From Bacillota bacterium (GTDB lineage: Bacteria > Bacillota > Clostridia > Christensenellales > CAG-138), in contig JAEXFV010000133.1 in the NCBI GenBank assembly GCA_023451115.1, forward strand, positions 1-36,346: 36,346 bases of DNA, read 5' to 3'. The notes under the pieces were generated by a model, which made no database searches, was not told where the DNA came from, and saw only the letters and a program-made list of their open reading frames with translations. Below, piece after piece: positions 14,038 to 22,680 of this stretch. Position numbers and translations under genes: made by a program. Position 1 is the first letter of the stretch; every line of letters begins with the position of its first letter.

Positions 14038-15081
14038 TTGCAACAGCTATTTTCCAATGTGCTATCCATTATTGCAGCGTTATTGCTGCTGAGCTTCTTT
14101 GTAATTGTCCATGAACTGGGCCACTTTGGGGTGGCGCGGCTGCTGGGCTTCCGTGTGGTGGAGTTTGCCGTAGGCATGGGTCCTAAGCTTTGGGGCAAGG
14201 AGCGAAAGGGCATTCTTTATAGCGTGCGCGCCTTTCCCATTGGCGGCATGTGCCGGTTTTATGGCGAAGATGAAGGCGTGAAGGACAGCGAGAGTTTTCA
14301 TGCCCAGAAGGTATGGAAACGAATTTTAGTGGTAGCGGCAGGGCCTGTTATGAACCTGATATTCGCATTGCTCTTCGCTGCGACTTCGCTGATGGCGTAT
14401 GGAGCAATCGTAGCTCAGGTGGATGGGTATTCCGCTGAAGAGACTCCGGCTGAACAGGCGGGAATGCTGCCGGGGGATATCCTGTATGCCGTGGATGGCC
14501 AGCGTATTGAATATTATAACGACTCCATCGCTAAAATCCGCGCCATACAAACGCCGGACACGGTAATTACCGTGGAACGCAATGGGGAAAAGCTGGATCT
14601 GTTGGTACGGGATGTTTTTAATGAAGAGGCCGGCTATAACATGCTGGGAGTGAATATTCGGGCAGCGCGCAGACCTTATGGCTTTTTTGAAGCAATCGGA
14701 GGATCCTTTGCTTTTGTAGGAGCTCTAATCCGCGAGATGTTTGGCTTTTTAGGAGGGATTTTCACCAAAGGGGTGCAGCCTGGGGATGTGGCTGGCCCGG
14801 TGGGTACCATTACCGTGATCGGCTCTGCCGTACGCATGGGATTTGAGGTGGTGCTACAGCTGGCGGTGCTCATCAGCGTCAACCTGGGCATTTTAAACCT
14901 GTTGCCCTTCCCTGCGCTGGATGGAGGGCGGTTGGTATTTTTAGCAATTGAGGGCGTGCGCAGGAAGCCCATTGCGCCTGAAAAAGAGGGAATGGTGCAT
15001 TTTGTGGGATTGGTCCTGCTCTTTGGGTTGATTATTTTGCTTACCTATCAGGATATTGCTAGGCTGCTGGGAGGCGGTTAA
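14038..15081 (+). CDS. rseP: Site-2 (intramembrane) zinc metalloprotease, RseP/RasP family
   Basis: The 347-residue membrane protease has the zinc motif HELGH at residues 25-29 in its first transmembrane helix, the second half-site NLLPFPALDGGR with the zinc-ligand Asp near residue 295, and a PDZ domain in between (AEQAGMLPGDILYAVDG, about residues 137-155). Family members cut membrane-bound anti-sigma factors or remnant signal peptides. I choose the TTG at 14038, which has AGAAAGGAAG a suitable distance upstream; an in-frame GTG at 14059 is the alternative. It lies between dxr and ispG and runs to one base before the ispG start. Confidence 0.95.
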   Translation: MQQLFSNVLSIIAALLLLSFFVIVHELGHFGVARLLGFRVVEFAVGMGPKLWGKERKGILYSVRAFPIGGMCRFYGEDEGVKDSESFHAQKVWKRILVVAAGPVMNLIFALLFAATSLMAYGAIVAQVDGYSAEETPAEQAGMLPGDILYAVDGQRIEYYNDSIAKIRAIQTPDTVITVERNGEKLDLLVRDVFNEEAGYNMLGVNIRAARRPYGFFEAIGGSFAFVGALIREMFGFLGGIFTKGVQPGDVAGPVGTITVIGSAVRMGFEVVLQLAVLISVNLGILNLLPFPALDGGRLVFLAIEGVRRKPIAPEKEGMVHFVGLVLLFGLIILLTYQDIARLLGGG

Positions 15082-15082
15082 T

Positions 15083-16147
15083 ATGGCGAGAAAGGTGACG
15101 CGGCAGGTTCATGCCGGGCCTGTGGCCATTGGCGGCGGCGCGCCGGTAAGTATCCAATCTATGACCAATACGGATACCCGTGACGTGGCTGCAACAACAG
15201 AACAGATTTTGCAGCTGGAGGCCGCGGGCTGTGAGATTGCCCGGGTTTCCGTGTATGATATGGAATGCGCCAAGGCAGTGGAAGGAATACGAAGCCGTAT
15301 CCATATTCCTCTGGTGGCAGATATTCATTTTGATTACCGCTTGGCGATTGCCGCGATAGAGCATGGGGTGGATAAGCTGCGGTTTAATCCCGGCAACATT
15401 GGCAGCGTGCAAAAGGTGCGGGAACTGACCGCCTGCGCCAAAGCGCATAGTGTCCCCATTCGGATTGGAGTTAACGGCGGCTCGTTGGAAAAAACGCTGC
15501 TGGCGGAATATGGCGGGCCTACGCCGCAGGCTATGGTGGAAAGCGCGTTGAAGCATATTGCCATTTTGGAAAATGAAGGATTTTATGATATCGTCATTTC
15601 GCTTAAGGCCTCTAACGTACCGGATACGGTGACAGCTTACCGGATGATGGCAGCCCGGGTAGATTACCCGCTCCATATTGGGGTAACGGAAGCTGGTATG
15701 GGAGAATTGGCGGTGGTGAAATCCGCCATGGGCCTGGGAGCGCTGCTGCTGGATGGCATTGGCGATACCCTTCGGGTTTCGTTGACGGGAGATCCGGTGC
15801 AGGAGGTGCATGCAGCAAGTGCGATTTTGCAGGCGGCAGGGCTGAGAAGGTCGGGAGTGGAAATCGTTAGTTGCCCCACTTGCGGCCGTTGCGGCACGGA
15901 TTTGCAGGCTGCGGTTTGCAACGTGCAGTCCCGTTTGCAGGGGTTTCAGGGATATTTGAAAATTGCAGTAATGGGATGCGCGGTAAATGGGCCAGGCGAA
16001 GCGAAAGAAGCGGATATGGGCATCGCTTTTGGGAAAAGCGGCAATGCCGTATTGTTTCAAAAAGGGGAGCAGATAGGGGCCGGCCCCGCCCAGGATATGC
16101 TGGAGCGGCTCATTGTTATGGCCCGGGCATGCGAAACGGTATCCTAG
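15083..16147 (+). CDS. ispG: (E)-4-hydroxy-3-methylbut-2-enyl-diphosphate synthase (flavodoxin type)
   Basis: The 354-residue protein carries out the penultimate MEP-pathway step using a [4Fe-4S] cluster. It starts at the ATG at 15083, one base after the rseP stop, with GGGAGGCGG upstream. The N-terminal TIM-barrel part shows PVSIQSMTNTDTRD, LVADIHFDYRLA and LRFNPGNIG. The C-terminal cluster domain shows SCPTCGRCG and VMGCAVNGPGEA, which together hold the three cluster cysteines. It depends on Fe-S assembly, for which the isc operon at the left of the window may be a supplier. Confidence 0.97.
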   Translation: MARKVTRQVHAGPVAIGGGAPVSIQSMTNTDTRDVAATTEQILQLEAAGCEIARVSVYDMECAKAVEGIRSRIHIPLVADIHFDYRLAIAAIEHGVDKLRFNPGNIGSVQKVRELTACAKAHSVPIRIGVNGGSLEKTLLAEYGGPTPQAMVESALKHIAILENEGFYDIVISLKASNVPDTVTAYRMMAARVDYPLHIGVTEAGMGELAVVKSAMGLGALLLDGIGDTLRVSLTGDPVQEVHAASAILQAAGLRRSGVEIVSCPTCGRCGTDLQAAVCNVQSRLQGFQGYLKIAVMGCAVNGPGEAKEADMGIAFGKSGNAVLFQKGEQIGAGPAQDMLERLIVMARACETVS

Positions 16148-16309
16148 TGTCATGCAATTGATTTTCAAGAAATGCTAGAAACGCTATGTAGAATTTTGCG
16201 GTTTACGCAGCTTGGGCCGGGGAGCGGGCAACCGGCGCAAGCATAGAGCAGGCTATGCATCTCCAACGCGGAAGGGCGATGGAGGCTGGTTGGGGAGGAA
16301 ACGAATACA
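16148..16309 (+). other. ispG-polC intergenic region with four consecutive hairpins
   Basis: No gene fits here. Four small stems follow each other almost without gaps. They are TGCG/CGCA (16197-16209); GCTTG-GCCGG/CCGGC-CAAGC (16210-16242); GCATAG/CTATGC (16241-16258, sharing two bases with the previous one); and CTCCA-CGC/GCG-TGGAG with an A·A mismatch (16261-16284). The polC SD GGAGG is at 16294-16298. No T tract follows any stem and no convincing promoter was found, so this looks like an mRNA leader rather than a terminator. Its function is unknown. Confidence 0.45.
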
Positions 16310-19300
16310 TTGCAACCGGAATTTCAAAATATTTTACGGCAGGCAGGCGATTGGGCCGCTTGCCTTCAGCTACAACGGGCTACTTTGAAACAGCAGGGAA
16401 AAGGCTTGCACATCCTGCTCTCTGCTCCTGTGCCATTGCCGCAAGAGAGACGGCAGCAGATTAAAAGCCTCTTGAGCGGAACGTTTCAAGCGTATCAGGT
16501 GGAAGTGGAGTTTGACTTGCCCGGTATCGCCCAGGAAGGGGAAGGGGTTGCCGCGTCCCAGACAAGAGCCTCAGACATTGCGCAGGTAAAAACGCCTTTA
16601 TCGGGCAGCGCGGCCGGTAAGCCGGTTGCTGGCGATGTGTTGATTGGCAAAGAAATCAAGAAGAGCGCTATGTCCGAAATGGACAGCCTGCGGGAGGACT
16701 CGGGGCGGGTAACCGTGGAAGGTGTGCTGACCGAGATGGAGCTGAAAAAGCTTTCCGGCGGGTCGGACAAGCACTTGCTGCTTTTTTCTGTTACGGACTA
16801 CACCAATACCATACAATGCAAAACCTTTTTAGATGCAGCCCGGGGAGAGAAGCTGCTATCCAGGCTGGAAACCTGCAAGAAGGAAGGGGACCGTTTGCGG
16901 GTGCGGGGGGATTGCCGGCCGGATCAGTTTACCGGAGAGCTGACCATCTATCCTGTAGACGTTAACCGGTATCCTGCCCAGCACAGGGAGGATATAGCGC
17001 CCGGGGAGAAACGGGTGGAGTTGCACCTGCATACCCAGATGTCCACCATGGATGGGCTGACCAAGGTGAAAGAAGCGGTAGAAACTGCAGCCCGGTGGGG
17101 CCATAAGGCCATTGCTATTACCGACCATGGCGTGGTGCAGGCATTCCCCGAGGCTACCAAAGCTTGCAAAAAGGCGGGGATTAAACCCCTATTCGGCGTA
17201 GAAGGCTATTTACGGCCGGATACGGAGCTTTTGCCCATGGATGGCCAAACTTATGTGGTATTCGATCTGGAAACCACCGGACTGAAGCCGGAAAACACCT
17301 CTATCATCGAGATTGGGGCGGTAAAGCTATGCAACGGCCAAGTGGTGGAGCGCTTTGGCACATTTGTGGATCCCGGCGGGCCTATTCCGCCCAACATCAT
17401 ACAACTCACGGGCATTGATAATTCCATGGTGCAAGGCGCGCCTGCAGCCCGGGAGGCGTTGGCGGATTTCCGGGCGTTCTGCGAAGAAGGGTGCATCCTG
17501 GCAGCGCATAACGCCGCCTTTGACGTAGGGTTTGTGCGTTCCCATGGAGCGCGGTACGGCATTGCATTTTCCGAGCCCTATGTGGATACATTGATGCTGG
17601 CCCGCTATTTGCTGCGGGGGAGCAAAAATCATAAGCTAAACACAGTCTGCGAGGAATTGGGCATTTCCCTGGAAAACCATCACAGGGCTGTGGACGATGC
17701 GGAGGCCACAGCACAAGTGCTGCTAAAGCTGCTCGAACGCATCCGACAGCGTGGCGTTGCCACTGTGCCTGCCGTAACCCGGCAGGAAGAAGAACGCCAG
17801 GAGGGAAAAAAACGGCGCTATAAAACCAACCATATTGTGATTTTAGCGAAAAACCAAACAGGTATGATGAATTTATACCGGTTGGTGAGTTACGCCCATC
17901 TGGATTTTTTCCACACCCGGCCCCAAATTCCCCGCAGCTTGTTGTCGCTGCACCGGGAGGGGTTAATTTTAGGTTCCGCCTGCGAACAGGGAGAACTGTT
18001 TCGGGCGATCTTGGAAGGCAAAGACGAAGAAACCGTAAAAAAGATCGCCAGTTGGTATGATTATTTGGAAATACAGCCCATCGGCAACAACGCGTTTTTA
18101 TTGCGAGAGGGGCTGGTGAAGGACGAAGAGGGCCTGCGGGATCTGAACCGCCGCATTGTGGACTTGGGTCGGGAGCTGAACATTCCGGTAGCTGCTACAG
18201 GGGATGTGCACTTTCTGGAGCCAAAAGATGCTGTGTTTCGGGCAATTTTGATGCATGAAATGGGCTTTTCGGATGCGGACAACCAAGCGCCGCTGTATTT
18301 TAAAACTACCGATGAGATGCTGGAAGAGTTTGCTTATCTGGGGGAGGAGACTGCACGCCAGGTTGTTATTCAAGCGCCCAACGCCATTGCAGACCTATGT
18401 GAAACCTGTAAACCCTATCCCGATGGCACTCATGCCCCCCGCATTGAAAACGCGGAGGAAATTTTGCGCTCCATGGCAGAAAACGGGGCAGCGGAACTGT
18501 ATGGGGATCCGGTGCCCGAGGTTGTGCGAAAACGCCTGGATAAGGAGCTCAACTCCATCATCAATAACGGCTTTGCGTCGCTGTATATGATGGCGCAAAA
18601 GCTGGTAAAGAAATCTTTGGACGATGGGTACCTGGTAGGTTCCCGTGGTTCAGTAGGCTCATCCTTTGTTGCGACCATGGCCGGGATTACAGAGGTGAAT
18701 CCCCTGCCGCCCCATTATGTGTGCCCCAACTGCAAACACAGCGAGTTTGATGTGGATCGGGAAAAATACGCCTGTGGCGTGGATATGCCGGACAAGAACT
18801 GCCCGGTTTGCGGCACGCTTTACAAAAAAGCAGGGTACGATATCCCCTTTGAAGTATTTTTGGGGTTTAAGGGCGATAAGACGCCGGATATCGATTTGAA
18901 TTTTTCCGGAGAGTATCAGCCGGTTGCTCATAAATATACCGAGGAAATGTTTGGCGAGGGCCATGCTTTTCGTGCTGGCACCATCAGCGCCATTCAGGAT
19001 AAAACCGTGTATGGCTATGTGATGAAATACCTGGAAGCCAAAGGCAAAAAGGTGAGCCGGGCCGAGGTGGACCGGCTATGCGTAGGCTGCTCCGGCGTCA
19101 AACGCACCACAGGCCAGCACCCCGGCGGTATGGTGGTGGTGCCGGCGGATCGGGACATTATGGAATTTACGCCCATTCAGCATCCGGCTGATCAAAAAGA
19201 AAAAAACACCATTACCACCCATTTTGATTTCCACGCCCTGGACGACCGGCTGGTGAAGCTGGATATTCTGGGGCATGACGATCCTACTGCGCTGAAGATG

Positions 19301-20311
19301 CTCCAGGATATCACCGGGCTCAATCCCAGGGCGGTGCCCCTGGATGACCCGGAAACGAAAAAGATTTATTCCAGTGTGGAGCCTTTGGGGATTGACCTGA
19401 CCCCTCTGGGCGGATGCGATGTGGGCAGTTTGGGCATCCCGGAGTTTGGCACCAGCTTTGTGCGTAAGATGCTTATGGATACCCGCCCCACCACCATGGA
19501 GGAACTGGTGCGTATTGCCGGGCTTTCCCATGGCACGGATGTGTGGCTGGGCAACGCGGAGACATTGGTACTCAGCGGCACCGCCACGCTTTCCCAGGTA
19601 ATTTGTACCCGCGACGATATTATGAACTATCTGATCGCGCATGGGTGTGAGCCTTCCATTTCATTTAAAACCATGGAGAGCGTGCGAAAAGGCAGAGGGC
19701 TGACGCCGGAGATGGAAGAGGCAATGGCGCAGCAAAACATTCCCGCGTGGTTTGTGGACTCCTTCAAAAAAATCAAATATATGTTCCCCCGGGGGCACGC
19801 GGTGGCGTATGTGATGATGAGCTTCCGCATTGCGTACTATAAGGTGCATTATCCCCTGGCTTTTTATGCGGTATATTACACGGTGCGGGCCGATGCCTTT
19901 GATGTGGCTTACGCTTTGGGCGGGGCGCAAAAAGTGCTTTCCCGCATTAAGGAAATTGAACACAAAGGCAAGGAAGCCTCTAATTTGGAAAAGAACCTGC
20001 TAACCATATTGGAAGTGGTTTATGAAATGAACCTGAGAGGGATTGAACTGTTGCCGGTGGATATCCAAAAGTCCCACGCAACGCGGTTTTTGATTGAAGA
20101 TGGGGCAATTCGTCCACCCTTTTCCGCAGTAAGCGGTGTGGGGCAAAATGCGGCCATCGGTATTGCCCAGTGTTGCCAGGGAGGGGAACGGTTTCTCTCC
20201 ATTGAGGATTTTCAGGCAAAAACCAAGGCAAACAGCGCAGTAATCGCTGCGCTGGAGGAGGCTGGATGCTTTGAGGGTATGGGGCGCAGCAATCAGCTGA
20301 GTTTGTTCTAA
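16310..20311 (+). CDS. polC: DNA polymerase III PolC, replicative polymerase with built-in 3'-5' exonuclease
   Basis: This is the Gram-positive-type replicase of 1333 residues (PolC is usually about 1400-1450). In order there is a short N-terminal domain, an OB fold (residues about 135-215), and a PHP domain beginning near 237 (ELHLHTQMSTMDG). A DnaQ-like proofreading exonuclease is inserted near 315-480 (VVFDLETTGL, AHNAAFDVGF, HHRAVDDAEATA). A zinc-binding segment lies near 803 (CPNCKHSEF and CPVCGTLY), and the catalytic core has DKTPDIDLNFSGEYQ near 855. I choose TTG at 16310, with GGAGG 11 bases upstream. The shortening is mostly in the N-terminal region. It follows ispG as in many Clostridia. 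Confidence 0.96.
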   Translation: MQPEFQNILRQAGDWAACLQLQRATLKQQGKGLHILLSAPVPLPQERRQQIKSLLSGTFQAYQVEVEFDLPGIAQEGEGVAASQTRASDIAQVKTPLSGSAAGKPVAGDVLIGKEIKKSAMSEMDSLREDSGRVTVEGVLTEMELKKLSGGSDKHLLLFSVTDYTNTIQCKTFLDAARGEKLLSRLETCKKEGDRLRVRGDCRPDQFTGELTIYPVDVNRYPAQHREDIAPGEKRVELHLHTQMSTMDGLTKVKEAVETAARWGHKAIAITDHGVVQAFPEATKACKKAGIKPLFGVEGYLRPDTELLPMDGQTYVVFDLETTGLKPENTSIIEIGAVKLCNGQVVERFGTFVDPGGPIPPNIIQLTGIDNSMVQGAPAAREALADFRAFCEEGCILAAHNAAFDVGFVRSHGARYGIAFSEPYVDTLMLARYLLRGSKNHKLNTVCEELGISLENHHRAVDDAEATAQVLLKLLERIRQRGVATVPAVTRQEEERQEGKKRRYKTNHIVILAKNQTGMMNLYRLVSYAHLDFFHTRPQIPRSLLSLHREGLILGSACEQGELFRAILEGKDEETVKKIASWYDYLEIQPIGNNAFLLREGLVKDEEGLRDLNRRIVDLGRELNIPVAATGDVHFLEPKDAVFRAILMHEMGFSDADNQAPLYFKTTDEMLEEFAYLGEETARQVVIQAPNAIADLCETCKPYPDGTHAPRIENAEEILRSMAENGAAELYGDPVPEVVRKRLDKELNSIINNGFASLYMMAQKLVKKSLDDGYLVGSRGSVGSSFVATMAGITEVNPLPPHYVCPNCKHSEFDVDREKYACGVDMPDKNCPVCGTLYKKAGYDIPFEVFLGFKGDKTPDIDLNFSGEYQPVAHKYTEEMFGEGHAFRAGTISAIQDKTVYGYVMKYLEAKGKKVSRAEVDRLCVGCSGVKRTTGQHPGGMVVVPADRDIMEFTPIQHPADQKEKNTITTHFDFHALDDRLVKLDILGHDDPTALKMLQDITGLNPRAVPLDDPETKKIYSSVEPLGIDLTPLGGCDVGSLGIPEFGTSFVRKMLMDTRPTTMEELVRIAGLSHGTDVWLGNAETLVLSGTATLSQVICTRDDIMNYLIAHGCEPSISFKTMESVRKGRGLTPEMEEAMAQQNIPAWFVDSFKKIKYMFPRGHAVAYVMMSFRIAYYKVHYPLAFYAVYYTVRADAFDVAYALGGAQKVLSRIKEIEHKGKEASNLEKNLLTILEVVYEMNLRGIELLPVDIQKSHATRFLIEDGAIRPPFSAVSGVGQNAAIGIAQCCQGGERFLSIEDFQAKTKANSAVIAALEEAGCFEGMGRSNQLSLF

Positions 20312-20331
20312 TCACAGGAATATTATATAAT
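20303..20331 (+). promoter_or_regulatory. Probable pcrA-ligA promoter overlapping the polC stop
   Basis: A perfect -10 TATAAT (20326-20331) lies 17 bases after TTGTTC (20303-20308), which is inside the last codons of polC. The -35 matches only the TTG core. The following leader (20338-20418) contains a GGGGC-gca-GCCCC hairpin but no T tract. Confidence 0.55.
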
Positions 20332-20418
20332 AATGGATAGCGCAATCAGCCGGGATATCTGTTGGGGCGCAGCCCCGTGGATTTCCCTGGGAGCGACTTG
20401 CCGAAAAGGAGAAACACT

Positions 20419-22677
20419 TTGCTGGATCTGAACACGTTAAACCCGCAACAAAAAAAAGCAGCGCAACACATAGACGGTCCTCTGCTGGTGCTGGCTGGGG
20501 CAGGCAGCGGCAAAACCCGGGTGTTGACCTACCGTATCGCCAATTTAATAGAAAATCATGGCATACGGCCCTGGAACATTCTGGCGTTGACCTTCACCAA
20601 CAAAGCGGCCGCGGAAATGCGAGAGAGGATGGAACAGCTGCTAAACCGCCCCGTTACGGATATGTGGGTGATGACGTTTCATTCCTGTTGCGCCAGGCTT
20701 TTGCGCCGGGAAATTGAAGTGTTGGGCTATACCCGCTCTTTTGTGATTTATGACAGCGACGATCAGCTGAGCCTGGTTGGGCAGATTGTGAAAGACTTTA
20801 AGCTGGATGATAAAAAGTTTCCTAAGCGGCTGCTCAGGGAACGCATTAGCAATGCAAAAAATCACTCCCTGCATCCGGAGGAGTTTTTGAGCGCAGAGAG
20901 CTATGGGCCGGACGTGCTGGTGCAGGTGTTCAAGGAATATCAAAAACGGCTGAAAAAAAACAATGCCCTGGATTTTGACGATCTGCTGCTGAAAACCCTG
21001 GAAGTGCTGGAGAAAAGCCCTGAAACCCTGCAGCGGTATCAGGACAAATTCCAGTACATTCTGGTGGACGAGTATCAGGACACCAATATGGCCCAATACC
21101 GGCTGGTCAAGCTGCTGGCAGGTGGGCACCGGAACATTTGCGTGGTAGGCGACGATGACCAGAGCATTTATGGTTGGCGCGGAGCGGACATCCGAAACAT
21201 CCTGGAGTTTGAAAAGGATTTTCCGGGGGCAGACGTAGTGCGGCTGGAGCAAAATTACCGCTCCACCAGCGTGATATTGGATGCGGCCAATGGCGTTATC
21301 GCCAATAACCAGGGCCGTAAGCGGAAACATTTGTGGACGGAAAAAAAAGGCGGCGAGCCAATCCGGTTATATACAGCCCCCAATGAACGCTACGAAGCGG
21401 ACTATGTATGCAGCAACATCCTTTCCGGCATCCGGCAGGGGCGGCAATATAACGACTTTGCCGTGCTTTATCGCATGAATGCCCAGAGCCGTATTTTAGA
21501 AACGGCTATGATGGGCTATGGCATCCCTTACCAGGTATATGGGGGGCTGCGCTTTTATGAGCGCAAGGAAATCAAAGATATTCTGGCTTATTTGCGGCTG
21601 TTTGCCAACCCTGCGGATGACGTGGCGCTGTTGCGTATTTTAAACGTTCCCAAACGAGGCCTTGGAGAGAGCGCTACGGCAGAACTGGCAGCGGACGCAG
21701 CGGCCCGGGGCATCCCTTTGTTTCTCGCGGCGATGGAGCCTGGGGACGGGATTTCCAGTCGGGTACGGCCCAAATTGATGCGCTTTGCCCAGGAGATGGC
21801 AGAGCTGCTGGCATTGCGGGATACCATGTCGCTCCCGGATTTTACCGCACAGGTGCTCAATGCCATTGCCTATGAGGAATACCTGCGGGAAGATAAAAAG
21901 GAAAACTACGAAACGCGCCTGGAAAACGTGAATGAACTCATTGGTGCAATGGAGGAGTTTGTGCGGGGCCTGGATGCGCAGGCCATAGAGGAGGATCTGG
22001 ATCCCTTACAGGCTTTCTTGGAAAATGTCGCGCTGATTTCGGATATTGACAGTATGGAACAGGGAGATGGCCAGGTGTCCCTGATGACGTTACACAGCGC
22101 CAAGGGACTGGAATTTCCCGTAGTATTTATTACCGGCATGGAGGACACGGTGTTCCCCAGCCGCAGGGCATTGCAGGAGCCCAGCCAATTGGAGGAGGAG
22201 CGCAGGCTGTGCTATGTAGGCATCACCCGTGCCCGGGAAGAGCTGCATCTGGTAAACGCCCAACAGCGGGCGCTGTTTGGAGATTATGCTGCGAACCGGC
22301 CCTCCATGTTTCTGGATGAAATTCCACCCGCTCTGTTCGATCGGCCGTTGGGCGGGAATACTCAAAATGGGCAGGATGCGCCGCAGGTGCGTCAGCCGGC
22401 GAAAACCCAGCCCAAAACCAATGTGCCGCCTTTGCACGGTGGATTTGGCATACACCAGCCTATGGCAGGCGCGAAAAGCGCTGTGGCGAAACCTGCGGCC
22501 AGTGCGGGAGCGGCCGCTTTTCGGGAAGGACAACGGGTTGTGCATGCCAAGTTTGGCCCAGGTACCGTGCTGGCGGTGGAAGGGAGCGGCTCCGCCCAAG
22601 TGGTGCAAATCGATTTTGGCGGCAGGGGTGTAAAGAAGTTTGCCGCCGCATTTGCGCCGATCACAGTGGAGGATTAA
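20419..22677 (+). CDS. pcrA: ATP-dependent DNA helicase PcrA (UvrD/Rep superfamily 1A)
   Basis: The TTG at 20419 (MLDLNTLNPQQKKAAQ) has AAGGAG seven bases upstream and matches PcrA N-termini; the open frame extends to 20362 but without an SD. The 752-residue helicase has Q-motif LNPQQ, Walker A GAGSGKTR (about residue 28), motif II VDEYQDTN (about 217), GDDDQSIYGWRGA and the C-terminal MTLHSAKGLEFPVVF and RLCYVGITRA motifs. After a variable linker, the last 50 residues (EGQRVVHAKFGPGTVLAVEG) form the Tudor-like domain known to bind RNA polymerase. PcrA removes proteins and resolves transcription-replication conflicts. ligA follows after three bases. Confidence 0.97.
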   Translation: MLDLNTLNPQQKKAAQHIDGPLLVLAGAGSGKTRVLTYRIANLIENHGIRPWNILALTFTNKAAAEMRERMEQLLNRPVTDMWVMTFHSCCARLLRREIEVLGYTRSFVIYDSDDQLSLVGQIVKDFKLDDKKFPKRLLRERISNAKNHSLHPEEFLSAESYGPDVLVQVFKEYQKRLKKNNALDFDDLLLKTLEVLEKSPETLQRYQDKFQYILVDEYQDTNMAQYRLVKLLAGGHRNICVVGDDDQSIYGWRGADIRNILEFEKDFPGADVVRLEQNYRSTSVILDAANGVIANNQGRKRKHLWTEKKGGEPIRLYTAPNERYEADYVCSNILSGIRQGRQYNDFAVLYRMNAQSRILETAMMGYGIPYQVYGGLRFYERKEIKDILAYLRLFANPADDVALLRILNVPKRGLGESATAELAADAAARGIPLFLAAMEPGDGISSRVRPKLMRFAQEMAELLALRDTMSLPDFTAQVLNAIAYEEYLREDKKENYETRLENVNELIGAMEEFVRGLDAQAIEEDLDPLQAFLENVALISDIDSMEQGDGQVSLMTLHSAKGLEFPVVFITGMEDTVFPSRRALQEPSQLEEERRLCYVGITRAREELHLVNAQQRALFGDYAANRPSMFLDEIPPALFDRPLGGNTQNGQDAPQVRQPAKTQPKTNVPPLHGGFGIHQPMAGAKSAVAKPAASAGAAAFREGQRVVHAKFGPGTVLAVEGSGSAQVVQIDFGGRGVKKFAAAFAPITVED

Positions 22678-22680
22678 AAG

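Noticed and set aside
15059..16168. A 369-codon minus-strand open frame opposite ispG
   Set aside because: Length alone is misleading; the plus strand encodes a complete IspG with cluster cysteines, and the antisense product resembles nothing known and has no promoter or SD evident.
16152..16194. Possible polC promoter (TTGATT with TAGAAT or TAGAAA)
   Set aside because: Spacing is 12, 21 or 25 bases depending on the pairing, outside the usual 16-18, and the -35 is weak.
16255..16464. Open frame starting in the ispG-polC gap and running into polC in another frame
   Set aside because: It has no SD, overlaps the well-supported polC start region and encodes no recognisable pattern; the gap is better read as a structured leader.
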